DNA of 12,601 nucleotides from UBA2365 sp964594045 (GCA_964594045.1 CAZQKR010000073.1:1-12601), one strand, 5' to 3'; positions 1-6,798 are shown, counted from the first letter of the stretch. Notes: generated from the letters alone by a model not told the origin. Numbers and translations are program-made.

Positions 1-368
1 AATGAAACCTTCCACGATTGCACACAAATTAAGGTATCATACCAATTTAATTGTTATAGTCATTTTGATTTTATTTCTTTATCAAGCATGAATTTTTACC
101 CACAAGTATCAAAATATAACCATAAAAAGTAATGAAAAAAATGAAGAATTGTATAGAAACCCCATGCGTTTTAGACAGAAAGTGTCAACTATTTTTTTTT
201 AAAAAAACATTATGTCGCACTAAAAAGGACAAGTCAGGAAAAATTGATAACAAAGCATGTAATGCGGGAATTAGTATGCAACTATCAGAGCTCTTCTGAT
301 CCTGTGGAATAATACCTGCTTTTGGCTTTACCAGCCAATGTTCAAATAAAAAATGATTGTAAGCAGTG
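1..368. other. Intergenic region with no supported gene
   Basis: This AT-rich stretch lies downstream of the minus-strand msrA gene. No open reading frame of credible length or family resemblance is present on either strand. It contains a run of T followed by a run of A near 190-207 and a short GGTAT/ATACC palindrome near 34-44. There is no hairpin plus T-tract that I would call a terminator for msrA. It may hold the 3' end signals of a neighbour outside the window, but nothing can be assigned. Confidence 0.6.
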
Positions 369-1028
369 CTATTGCGCAGACTTCAGTTTGTGTTTGAAGT
401 TTTGCCTGAATTTTGAAACTTTAGGCGCGATGACGGCTCTGCAATAGCCCTGGTTCGGGTTGAGTTCGAAGTAATCCTGATGGTAATTTTCTGCCGGGAA
501 AAAGTTGGTGAATTCAGTGATCTCCGTTACGATCGGGTCATCCCAGATTTTTGGCGCCATTTCCATTCTGGATTTTTCAGCAATATTTTTTTGATGTTCA
601 CTATGGTAAAAAACAGCAGACCTGTACTGAGTACCCACGTCGTTGCCCTGCCTGTTGAGTGTTGTCGGATCATGGGTGGTCCAGAAAACTTCAAGTATCT
701 CCTCAAAGCTGATGACTTTGGGATCAAAGTGGATCTGGCACACCTCGGCATGTCCGGTTGTGCCCTCACAAACCTGTTTGTAGGTGGGGTTGTCTGTATG
801 TCCACCGGAATAGCCGGAAACTACTTTTTGTACGCCGATCAGGTCGTCAAATATGGCTTCCACGCACCAGAAGCATCCGGCACCGAGCGTGGCGATTTCC
901 AGAGAATCAGCAGGAACTGATTTGATTTGTTCGTTCATAATTTTGCTTGTTTGTTGATGTTGTGTTCCATTGCATGCATGCAGCAAGCCTGAGGAAATAA
1001 ATGTAAAAATAATGATTAACCTGAACAT
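369..1028 (-). CDS. msrA: Peptide-methionine (S)-S-oxide reductase MsrA, probable lipoprotein
   Basis: MsrA reduces the S-epimer of methionine sulfoxide in oxidised proteins, normally with electrons from thioredoxin. The 219-residue product has the family signature G51-CFWC, with catalytic Cys52 and Cys55. It also has the EGTTGHAE segment at 88-95, GTQYRS at 132-137 and the NYHQDYF segment near 181-187. Cys196, in GYCRAVIAPK, is a likely resolving cysteine. Residues 1-18 form a short signal peptide (MFRL, hydrophobic core, then LLHA) ending at Cys19. This resembles a lipobox (Leu at -3, Ala at -1; His at -2 is less usual), so the enzyme is probably exported and lipid-anchored, facing the periplasm. 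The ATG at 1028 is chosen because it includes the whole signal peptide. An internal Met at residue 31 would give a cytoplasmic form. The gene is divergent from the initiator tRNA and no operon partner is visible. Confidence 0.95.
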   Translation of the reverse strand: MFRLIIIFTFISSGLLHACNGTQHQQTSKIMNEQIKSVPADSLEIATLGAGCFWCVEAIFDDLIGVQKVVSGYSGGHTDNPTYKQVCEGTTGHAEVCQIHFDPKVISFEEILEVFWTTHDPTTLNRQGNDVGTQYRSAVFYHSEHQKNIAEKSRMEMAPKIWDDPIVTEITEFTNFFPAENYHQDYFELNPNQGYCRAVIAPKVSKFRQNFKHKLKSAQ

Positions 1029-1163
1029 TGAAACATATTTGACTATTTAACCAAAAGAGCAAGTTTTTGTTCAATAAATTTGAGCTGCCGTTTGAAAAGT
1101 CATTGATCCTTGGAATACTACTGACGTTAATTTCAAAAATAAAAAAGTTTTAACAGCCGGAAC

Positions 1164-1194
1164 TTTTATTTTAAAAAAATGTTTATTACCTTTG
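1164..1194 (+). promoter_or_regulatory. Bacteroidota-type promoter of the initiator tRNA
   Basis: TACCTTTG at 1187-1194 matches the Bacteroidota -7 consensus TAnnTTTG. TTTT at 1164-1167, 19 bases upstream, can stand for the -33 TTTG element. Transcription would start close to 1200, about 20 bases before the mature tRNA 5' end. The element match is seen in the sequence; its use as the promoter is inferred from position. Confidence 0.65.
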
Positions 1195-1221
1195 CAGCCC
1201 CAATTGAGGGAAACATTACAT

Positions 1222-1294
<73 letters not shown>

Positions 1295-1301
1295 CAAATT
1301 A

Positions 1302-1336
1302 AAGGGCAATTGATTGATTATCAGTTGCCTTTTTTT
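1302..1336 (+). terminator. Intrinsic terminator of the tRNA-fMet transcript (repeat unit 1)
   Basis: Bases 1305-1314 (GGCAATTGAT) pair with 1320-1329 (ATCAGTTGCC) in a 10-bp stem with one G-T wobble and a 5-base loop. Seven T follow at 1330-1336. It starts only about 10 bases after the tRNA 3' end, so it should stop most transcripts before the repeat array. Confidence 0.88.
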
Positions 1337-1348
1337 ATTGGTCGCAGG

Positions 1349-1402
1349 CCCCGACGATGCTTTGCATGTCGGGATGCTGACAACCTGGAGGGTTCGTCAG
1401 CA
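1349..1402 (+). repeat. 54-bp double bulged hairpin block (first copy)
   Basis: Two adjacent hairpins fill the block. The first pairs CCCGAC (1350-1355) with GTCGGG (1368-1373), then ATGC with GCAT around a TTT loop, with G1356 bulged. The second pairs TGCTGAC (1375-1381) with GTCAGCA (1396-1402), then AACC with GGTT around a TGGAG loop, with C1395 bulged. The block sits where the tRNA T-stem would meet the T-loop. Further copies are at 1477-1530 and 1605-1658; the middle copy has two substitutions that weaken its first hairpin. Bulged hairpins like these recall REP-type or IS200/IS605-end structures, but no relationship can be shown here. Confidence 0.85.
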
Positions 1403-1429
1403 TTCAAGTCCTGTCTCCGCTACAAATTA

Positions 1430-1464
1430 AAGGGCAATTGATTGATTATCAGTTGCCTTTTTTT
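1430..1464 (+). terminator. Intrinsic terminator, repeat unit 2
   Basis: This is an exact copy of the 1302-1336 terminator displaced by 128 bp, with the same 10-bp stem, 5-base loop and T-run. It would catch any read-through of the first terminator. Confidence 0.8.
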
Positions 1465-1557
1465 ATTGGTCCCAGACCCCGACGATGCTTTGCATGTTGG
1501 TATGCTGACAACCTGGAGGGTTCGTCAGCATTCAAGTCCTGTCTCCACTACAAATTA

Positions 1558-1592
1558 AAGGGCAATTGATTGATTATCAGTTGCCTTTTTTT
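1558..1592 (+). terminator. Intrinsic terminator, repeat unit 3
   Basis: This is the third identical copy of the hairpin and T-run, another 128 bp downstream. Confidence 0.8.
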
Positions 1593-1684
1593 ATTGGTCG
1601 CAGGCCCCGACGATGCTTTGCATGTCGGGATGCTGACAACCTGGAGGGTTCGTCAGCATTCAAGTCCTGTCTCCGCTACTTAGC

Positions 1685-1719
1685 ACGGCTGGTAATCGTA
1701 TGATTGTCAGCCGTTTTTT
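1685..1719 (+). terminator. Final, different intrinsic terminator after the array
   Basis: ACGGCTG (1685-1691) pairs with CAGCCGT (1708-1714). The stem continues inward through two G-T wobbles and AATC/GATT to a GTAT loop, about 13 bp in total. T1714-1719 form the U-tract. The sequence is unrelated to the repeated terminator and begins 6 bases after the last tRNA 3'-end copy. It may therefore be the original tRNA terminator, with the array inserted in front of it. Confidence 0.85.
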
Positions 1720-2178
1720 ATTAAAGTCACAATACAGTCATAAAATTTCCAAATCGATCATTTGATCAACTTTGTAATCATTTCTCTTTTGGAGGTTTTA
1801 TTTTGAGTTTATTTAGAAATTGAGGTCCTTTTAATTTGACAATTTCCTTTTCAATTGAAAACCATTTTTAAAATCTTTTTATTTAACTTTTGAGATGTGA
1901 ACCGACCGAATTTTCCATTATTTTTCATATGCGATCCGACATTGATGGCTTCATTAACTACATTAATAAATGAACATGGATTGACTATCATGCAGATTAG
2001 ATTGTTTTTAAAAAGTTGACTTTACCAAAATCTCAAAAGCATCCAACCTTCCTGCTGGCAACTATTGACTGTTTTCTCAGTCCAACATGCAATACTTGAG
2101 CTAAAGCATTCAATTCGACCTGGGATATTAAAATTATGTTAAAATGCAGATGAGCCATAAAAAAATTAAATTTTTGAA
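1720..2178. other. Intergenic region with no supported gene
   Basis: About 460 bp of AT-rich sequence lies between the tRNA array and the metK promoter. Only very short open frames occur, for example a 24-codon frame starting with ATG at 1945, and none resembles a family I know. No convincing promoter, terminator or RNA gene was found. Confidence 0.6.
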
Positions 2179-2186
2179 TACATTTG
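2179..2186 (+). promoter_or_regulatory. -7 element of the metK promoter
   Basis: TACATTTG matches the Bacteroidota TAnnTTTG -7 consensus exactly at its fixed positions. No good -33 TTTG lies 19-21 bases upstream. Transcription from here would begin close to 2190, which is where the paired leader structure begins. Confidence 0.55.
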
Positions 2187-2187
2187 C

Positions 2188-2277
2188 ACTCTGATCATCT
2201 CGATTCTGCAAAAGCAGAAACCAACCGAGTGGAACACCACGGTGGTAAAATGATGAGGGTTTTCAGACCAAAAGAGT
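2188..2277 (+). ncRNA. Candidate structured 5' leader of metK (possible cis-regulatory RNA)
   Basis: Bases 2188-2192 (ACTCT) pair with 2273-2277 (AGAGT), enclosing the element. Inside, TCATC (2195-2199) can pair with GATGA (2252-2256). CTCG (2199-2202) can pair with CGAG (2226-2229), sharing C2199 as an alternative. TTCTGC (2204-2209) pairs with GCAGAA (2214-2219) around AAAA. GTGG (2229-2232) can pair with CCAC (2237-2240) around AACA. AAACC (2218-2222) could form a pseudoknot with GGTTT (2258-2262), competing with the end of the TTCTGC hairpin. About 77 bases remain before the metK ATG. metK is often controlled by SAM-sensing RNAs, but I do not recognise the SAM-I, II, III or IV consensus here. 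Hand folding is the only evidence. Confidence 0.35.
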
Positions 2278-2354
2278 TCTAAAGACTTCCCTGAATTTTT
2301 CTCTCGTTTTCTGAGATGGTTTAGCATTTGAACATTCATCAAAAACTTAAAACC

Positions 2355-3491
2355 ATGAGTTACATTTTCACTTCAGAATCCGTATCGGAAGGTCATCCCG
2401 ATAAAGTTGCTGACCAGATCTCTGATGCCATCCTCGATGCTTACCTTGAAAAGGACCGCGATGCAAAAGTAGCCTGCGAATCCCTCATAACCACAGGAAA
2501 TCTGATCATCACGGGAGAGGTAAAATCGAAAGCATCTGTTGATGCAGTTGCAATAGCCAAAGATGTTATACGCAAAATCGGATATCACAATACATCCTAT
2601 GGTTTTGATTATGCTACAGCAAAATATACCAACCTGCTGCATGAACAAAGTCCTGAGATCAACCATAGCTTAATTGACGGTGGCGCGGGAGACCAGGGAT
2701 TGATGTTCGGATATGCATGTGATGAAACTCCCGAACTAATGCCTTTACCCATTATTCTTGCTCATCGGCTTGTCGAGCGACAAAGCCTGTTGCGAAAAAA
2801 TGGAACAATTGAATGGTTACTTCCCGATGCAAAATCTCAAGTGAGCGTTTTATATCACGGAAATAAACCAGACAGAGTGGTCAATATAATTTTGTCCACT
2901 CAGCACAAAGAAGGCATTTCTCAGGAGAATATTCACAGGGATGTTTGTAAGCTTATCATTGAACCTTTAATAGAACAATATCTTGCGGGAAGTTCTCCTT
3001 CCATCCTGGTCAATCCTTCCGGAAGTTTCACTATAGGCGGACCACACGCTGATACAGGCCTGACCGGCAGAAAAATCATCGTTGATACCTATGGAGGAAG
3101 CTGCTCTCATGGCGGCGGAGCATTTTCAGGTAAAGATCCAAGCAAGGTGGATCGTTCCGGTGCTTATGCCACCAGATATATTGCAAAACATATTGTCGCA
3201 TCAGGCATCGCCAGGAGATGCACTATCCAAATTTCTTACGCGATAGGCATTGCAGAACCAATTTCGCTTTATGTAAGTACTCATGGAACAGGAAAAATTG
3301 AAGATAACCTGATTGAAAAACAGGTTCGAAATCTTTTTGATTTAACTCCGGGAGGAATTGTCAGAACACTGAATTTAAAACAACCCATCTACTTTAAAAC
3401 TGCAGCCTATGGTCACTTTGGCAAGCCTGAACTACCCTGGGAAATTCCTGATCAGGAAATCATTGCTCAACTAAAAAAACAAGCTCCATAA
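2355..3491 (+). CDS. metK: S-adenosylmethionine synthetase (methionine adenosyltransferase)
   Basis: MetK makes S-adenosylmethionine from methionine and ATP in the cytoplasm, releasing phosphate and diphosphate. With the ATG at 2355 the product is 378 residues, close to the roughly 384 of the E. coli enzyme. Family motifs are clear: SEGHPDK at 11-17, the GAGDQGLMFGYA signature at 110-121, NPSGSFTIGGPHADTGLTGR at 220-239, and the glycine-rich GGGAFSGKDPSKVDRS loop at 253-268 for ATP and phosphate binding. A longer frame can start at a TTG at 2328, adding nine residues. The ATG is preferred because family members begin at MSYIFTSESV and an A-rich segment precedes it, as is usual in Bacteroidota. 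A long leader, possibly regulatory, precedes the gene. It stands alone, with no operon partner within 500 bp downstream. Confidence 0.97.
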   Translation: MSYIFTSESVSEGHPDKVADQISDAILDAYLEKDRDAKVACESLITTGNLIITGEVKSKASVDAVAIAKDVIRKIGYHNTSYGFDYATAKYTNLLHEQSPEINHSLIDGGAGDQGLMFGYACDETPELMPLPIILAHRLVERQSLLRKNGTIEWLLPDAKSQVSVLYHGNKPDRVVNIILSTQHKEGISQENIHRDVCKLIIEPLIEQYLAGSSPSILVNPSGSFTIGGPHADTGLTGRKIIVDTYGGSCSHGGGAFSGKDPSKVDRSGAYATRYIAKHIVASGIARRCTIQISYAIGIAEPISLYVSTHGTGKIEDNLIEKQVRNLFDLTPGGIVRTLNLKQPIYFKTAAYGHFGKPELPWEIPDQEIIAQLKKQAP

Positions 3492-4038
3492 TAAAAAGTT
3501 GGGTGACATTTTAATCATGTAAGAAAGAATTGAATCAAAGTGATCAAATTTTGATAATTTAAGTTAAACTAATCATCGAAACATTGCCTGGAAAGATCCA
3601 TGACCAGCGATAGGGAAATGAGGGCTGAAATTGCGTTATCTTACTTATGAAAAATCATGACACCAGTGTTAAAAATCATGTAGTCTGCAGACGAATACGA
3701 CCGATACATTTTTCAGAAAAATGGAATTCAGTACTAAAGATAAGTTTAACAGATGAAAACCCCGGGAGTGAGCTGTGCAGGTACTATAGCATGCTGACAG
3801 ACAAAAAAGAGAATTTAAGAATTGCCACAGAAATTACCATCGAGCCAAATTTTTTCTATAATCACGTTTTAATTTCTTTTGCCATTTTGCTCAACAATTC
3901 CTAATTTTGCATGTTAGTAAATAATAATCATTCTTTTATAGATTTTATTCAGGAAAGCAACTTCAGGTATAGGATCTTGATTTTCACAATGATATCACAA
4001 ATCAAGGCAATTTTGCAAATCTTATAAAATATATTAAA
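3492..4038. other. Intergenic region with no supported gene
   Basis: This is a 547-bp stretch between metK and the peroxiredoxin gene. One 85-codon frame (3647-3904) exists, but its product has no recognisable domain, hydrophobic pattern or upstream signal, so it is not called. A short ATCAAA/TTTGAT palindrome lies at 3543-3555. No terminator for metK and no clear TAnnTTTG element for the next gene were found. Confidence 0.5.
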
Positions 4039-4755
4039 ATGGAATTAAATCAGGAACAACAAGCAGTTGGCATGCCAAGAATAGGCGATGCTGCACCATC
4101 TTTTAAAGCAGTGACCACACAGGGAGAGATCAATTTTCCAAAGGATTACAAGGGTAAATGGGTGATCCTGTTCAGCCATCCCGCAGATTTTACGCCGGTT
4201 TGCACCTCAGAATTCATGACTTTTGCCTCCCTTGAAAAGCAATTCAATGAAGCTAATTGCCAGTTGGTCGGCTTGTCAGTTGACGGTTTGTACAGCCACA
4301 TCGCCTGGTTGAGGACCATCAAGGAAAAAATTGAATTCAAAGGAATGAAGGATGTGGAAGTCACCTTCCCGCTCATCGAAGACATTACCATGGATGTGGC
4401 CAAAAAATACGGTATGATGATGCCGGGTGAAAGCAGTACCAAAGCGGTCAGGGCAGTATTTTTCATCGATCCTAAAGGGATCATCAGAACCATCATCTAT
4501 TATCCGTTGAGCCTGGGCAGGAATTTCGATGAACTGTACCGAGTTTTGCTTGCGCTTAAAACATCGGACGAATTCGGCGTGGCCACGCCTGCTGACTGGA
4601 GGCCGGGTGACGATGTGATCATCTCCCCTGCAGGAAGTTGCGGAACGGCAAAGGACAGAATGGATGGAAAAGAAGAAGGCCTCGAGTGCAAAGACTGGTT
4701 CTTCTGCACCAAGAAACTGGATAAAAAACTGGTTTTGGATAAAATTTTAAAATAA
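4039..4755 (+). CDS. Peroxiredoxin, Prx6 / archaeal AhpC-TSA type
   Basis: This thiol peroxidase reduces hydrogen peroxide, organic hydroperoxides or peroxynitrite through a peroxidatic cysteine. The 238-residue product has the thioredoxin-fold AhpC/TSA domain at about 12-150. The active-site segment is P48-ADFTPVC55, where Pro48, Thr52 and Cys55 form the PxxxTxxC motif, and the supporting Arg138 lies in KAVRAVFFIDP. The Prx6-type C-terminal domain follows, with DWRPGD at 186-191. Further cysteines are Cys74, Cys201, Cys217 and Cys223. Cys217 and Cys223 are spaced like Cys207 and Cys213 of the Aeropyrum pernix enzyme, so a resolving role is plausible (inference). There is no signal peptide, so it is cytoplasmic. 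The ATG at 4039 is preceded by an A/T-rich run without a strong ribosome site. The gene is monocistronic, with its own terminator. Confidence 0.93.
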   Translation: MELNQEQQAVGMPRIGDAAPSFKAVTTQGEINFPKDYKGKWVILFSHPADFTPVCTSEFMTFASLEKQFNEANCQLVGLSVDGLYSHIAWLRTIKEKIEFKGMKDVEVTFPLIEDITMDVAKKYGMMMPGESSTKAVRAVFFIDPKGIIRTIIYYPLSLGRNFDELYRVLLALKTSDEFGVATPADWRPGDDVIISPAGSCGTAKDRMDGKEEGLECKDWFFCTKKLDKKLVLDKILK

Positions 4756-4776
4756 TCCTGATCAGATAAAAACAGG

Positions 4777-4815
4777 ACCCGCCAGGAAATTTTCCAATTT
4801 TCCGGCGGGTTTTTT
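4777..4815 (+). terminator. Intrinsic terminator of the peroxiredoxin gene
   Basis: ACCCGCC (4777-4783) pairs with GGCGGGT (4804-4810). The stem extends past bulged A4784 through GGAAA/TTTCC to a 9-base loop. Six T at 4810-4815 follow. It begins 22 bases after the stop codon. Confidence 0.92.
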
Positions 4816-4943
4816 ATTTCAGCTTCCAGCATCAGGATCAGATGAACGACCTGCTTATCCAGCAACATCACTTAATTCAGGTCTAAATAATTGTATTTAT
4901 TTTAAAAGGTTTTATTTTCGCCTTACATTGAAAAACTAAAACT

Positions 4944-5792
4944 ATGGCAAAACTTCCTTTTTACAAAAGATCCTGGTTCCTCTGGGTAATGACCGTCATT
5001 TTCACTTTGATCATAGCTATCTGGCAAAGATCCACAGGCCCGACATATCCGAAAAGAGGTGAAGTGACGATCGGGACGGAAGTGATCAAATATAAACTGA
5101 TCCGTTCGGATGAAGTTGAAGGTGAGACAGTTGAAACGGAAATTGGCATCAAGGCACCGGAGACCTTGAGCGGAAGCTATATATTTAAAAGATATAAAAG
5201 TTTTGACGAATGGACAGAAAAGCCATTGGTGAGGAGAGGTGATGAGTTGATCCTGTATATCCCAAGACAGCCTAAGGCCGGCAAAATGGAATATCAGATC
5301 AGCCTGACAGACGGTACCAACACGGTGAGATTCCCCGAAGAACCTGTTATCATGCGCTATAAGGGTGTGGTTCCAAAATTGCCTGTTCTATTACCGCATG
5401 TACTGATGATGCTCCTGGCTATGATATTTTCCACAAGGGCAGGTCTGGAAGCGATTTTCAAAAGGCCGCATACGTTTAGGCTGAGCCTCTGGACACTGAT
5501 CTTTTTAAGCATTGGCGGATTGATCCTCGGGCCGATCATGCAGAAATATGCTTTTGATGCCTACTGGACAGGCTGGCCATTCGGGCACGATCTGACAGAT
5601 AACAAGACCATCGTTTCCTGGATTTTCTGGCTGATCGCAGTGATCGCAGTGTATAAAGTCCGGACCAGAAGAGTGATGGTGATCGTTGCTGCAATCGTCT
5701 TGCTTGCGATCTACTCCATTCCTCACAGTATGCTGGGTTCAGAAATAGACCATACCAAAACCGAAACGCCAAAAACTGAAATTACGGAGTAA
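4944..5792 (+). CDS. Uncharacterised integral membrane protein with an exposed N-terminal domain
   Basis: I do not recognise a named family. The 282-residue protein has five hydrophobic segments, at about 11-27, 146-164, 180-198, 222-239 and 243-261. A soluble domain at about 30-140 is rich in alternating beta-type residues (for example ELILYIPRQP, YQISLTDG, PVIMRY) and resembles an Ig-like beta-sandwich. The stretch between helices 3 and 4, GWPFGHDLTDNKT (210-222), is unusually rich in Gly, Pro, His, Asp and Asn and looks like a functional site. His152, His215 and His261 lie at or near membrane ends and could bind a metal or heme, but that is only inference. The C-terminal tail is charged, with several KTET-like repeats. 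The ATG at 4944 follows an A-rich context. The gene stands between the peroxiredoxin terminator and a long hairpin, so it is probably transcribed alone. Confidence 0.85.
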   Translation: MAKLPFYKRSWFLWVMTVIFTLIIAIWQRSTGPTYPKRGEVTIGTEVIKYKLIRSDEVEGETVETEIGIKAPETLSGSYIFKRYKSFDEWTEKPLVRRGDELILYIPRQPKAGKMEYQISLTDGTNTVRFPEEPVIMRYKGVVPKLPVLLPHVLMMLLAMIFSTRAGLEAIFKRPHTFRLSLWTLIFLSIGGLILGPIMQKYAFDAYWTGWPFGHDLTDNKTIVSWIFWLIAVIAVYKVRTRRVMVIVAAIVLLAIYSIPHSMLGSEIDHTKTETPKTEITE

Positions 5793-5850
5793 TATCCAAA
5801 GTGTTCACATAAATTGAAATAGCATTTGTTTTTGGATAATAAGGATTTAT

Positions 5851-5887
5851 GTTGCCCGATTTAAAGTAATTGTTTAAGTCGGGCAAC
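5851..5887. terminator. Long hairpin between convergent genes, terminator-like
   Basis: GTTGCCCGATTTAAA (5851-5865) pairs with TTTAAGTCGGGCAAC (5873-5887) in a 15-bp stem with one G-T wobble and a 7-base loop. It lies between the stop codons of two converging genes, which suits a bidirectional terminator. Neither side has a proper T-run, so a role as an mRNA-end stabiliser or factor-dependent terminator is also possible. Confidence 0.55.
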
Positions 5888-5892
5888 TCATT

Positions 5893-6681
5893 TCAGGATA
5901 AAATGACCGGATCACCAACACTCAAAGCTCCCTCTTTTGTACAAATGAGGTTAGTACCAAAAAACACCTTATTGTCCGACTTCCTGTACCTGCTTAATGC
6001 AGTGAGTGATTCATTATTTTGCGTGGCATCAACCGGATTGATCGTAATGATCCTGCATCGTGCACAGGGTTTGATATGGGCAAACCTGGCAGCCCCAGCC
6101 TGAAACAATGACCAATCATCCTCCTCATGTGGTGATGTTGAGGACACCACGATATTTGGCCTGAAACGCATGATGTCCACCGGCTGGGTCAACTGTTGAT
6201 TCAAATGGTTCAAACTGGCTTCTCCGACCAACAGATATGGGTACCCATCCGCCAAACTCACAGGAAGACGACCATTGAGTTTTTGAACAAAATGAGACCT
6301 GGACTTTTGATCTGCCATACGTACAAGACTTACTTTTTGGTTTAGTTGATCTGAAAACCAATTACTTATTTCAGGATCTACTTCAATTGTACTTGCGGGA
6401 TCATCCCAAACCTGACTCTCAATTTGCCGGCCATTCAACTGGTCGATCCCAAAAGAGATCATTTCATTTTTATACGTAACGGAAAGTATTTCTCCGGAAA
6501 GACTCAATTTAAACAAGGTTAGTTCGGGGATCTGTCTTTGGGTCAGGAAGGAATTCTGATCATCCAGAAGCATCCAGTTGCGGTCCAGTTCAAATCCATG
6601 CCAGAGTGCTTTTGCCTCCTCCAATCGGATGCCACCGAGACTTTTGACCGGATAGATAAAGAGTTGGGAAATTTTGTTCAT
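5893..6681 (-). CDS. MOSC domain protein with MOSC N-terminal beta-barrel (YcbX/mARC-like)
   Basis: The 262-residue product combines an N-terminal beta-barrel (about 1-120, opening ISQLFIYPVKSLGG) with a C-terminal MOSC domain (about 125-262). Proteins of this layout include E. coli YcbX and the eukaryotic mARC enzymes, which bind molybdenum cofactor and reduce N-hydroxylated compounds. Family landmarks are RFRPNIVV at 172-179 and KPCARC at 204-209, where one Cys is expected to coordinate molybdenum. The terminal GALSVGDPV segment is at 251-259. No signal peptide is present. The ATG at 6681 is the natural start because the family begins almost exactly with this strand. It is the last gene of a minus-strand set, 243 bp after the LOG gene, and its stop is close to a 37-nt hairpin. 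The exact substrate is unknown. Confidence 0.9.
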   Translation of the reverse strand: MNKISQLFIYPVKSLGGIRLEEAKALWHGFELDRNWMLLDDQNSFLTQRQIPELTLFKLSLSGEILSVTYKNEMISFGIDQLNGRQIESQVWDDPASTIEVDPEISNWFSDQLNQKVSLVRMADQKSRSHFVQKLNGRLPVSLADGYPYLLVGEASLNHLNQQLTQPVDIMRFRPNIVVSSTSPHEEDDWSLFQAGAARFAHIKPCARCRIITINPVDATQNNESLTALSRYRKSDNKVFFGTNLICTKEGALSVGDPVILS

Positions 6682-6770
6682 GTGGAGAAATTTGATGATT
6701 TGGTAATTAGGAAATTTGGAAATTAAAATTCAAGATTAAAAATTATTGAAAAAAAGTAAGGAACACTTTC

Positions 6771-6798
6771 TGTGAACTGTGAGTTGTGAACTGTGGGT
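6771..6798. repeat. 14-bp tandem repeat, two copies
   Basis: TGTGAACTGTGAGT (6771-6784) is followed directly by TGTGAACTGTGGGT (6785-6798), with one mismatch. It lies in the 243-bp gap between the LOG and MOSC genes. It looks like a minisatellite seed and no gene is affected. Confidence 0.8.

Noticed and set aside
480..920. 146-codon plus-strand frame opposite msrA
   Set aside because: It lies entirely antisense to a gene with unmistakable MsrA motifs and shows no family resemblance of its own.
1945..2019. 24-codon frame in the gap before metK
   Set aside because: It is too short, with no promoter or family match, and a frame of this size is expected by chance.
2226..2242. T-box-like GAGTGGAACACCACGG sequence in the metK leader
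   Set aside because: It only loosely matches the T-box antiterminator sequence. The inferred leader is too short for a stem I with specifier loop, and T-boxes are not typical of Bacteroidota.
2328..2354. TTG start nine codons upstream of the metK ATG
   Set aside because: The extra residues are not part of the MetK family N-terminus, and the ATG at 2355 gives the standard opening.
3647..3904. 85-codon plus-strand frame between metK and the peroxiredoxin gene
   Set aside because: The product has no recognisable domain, signal or membrane pattern and no promoter or ribosome site. It is within the length expected by chance in 550 bp.
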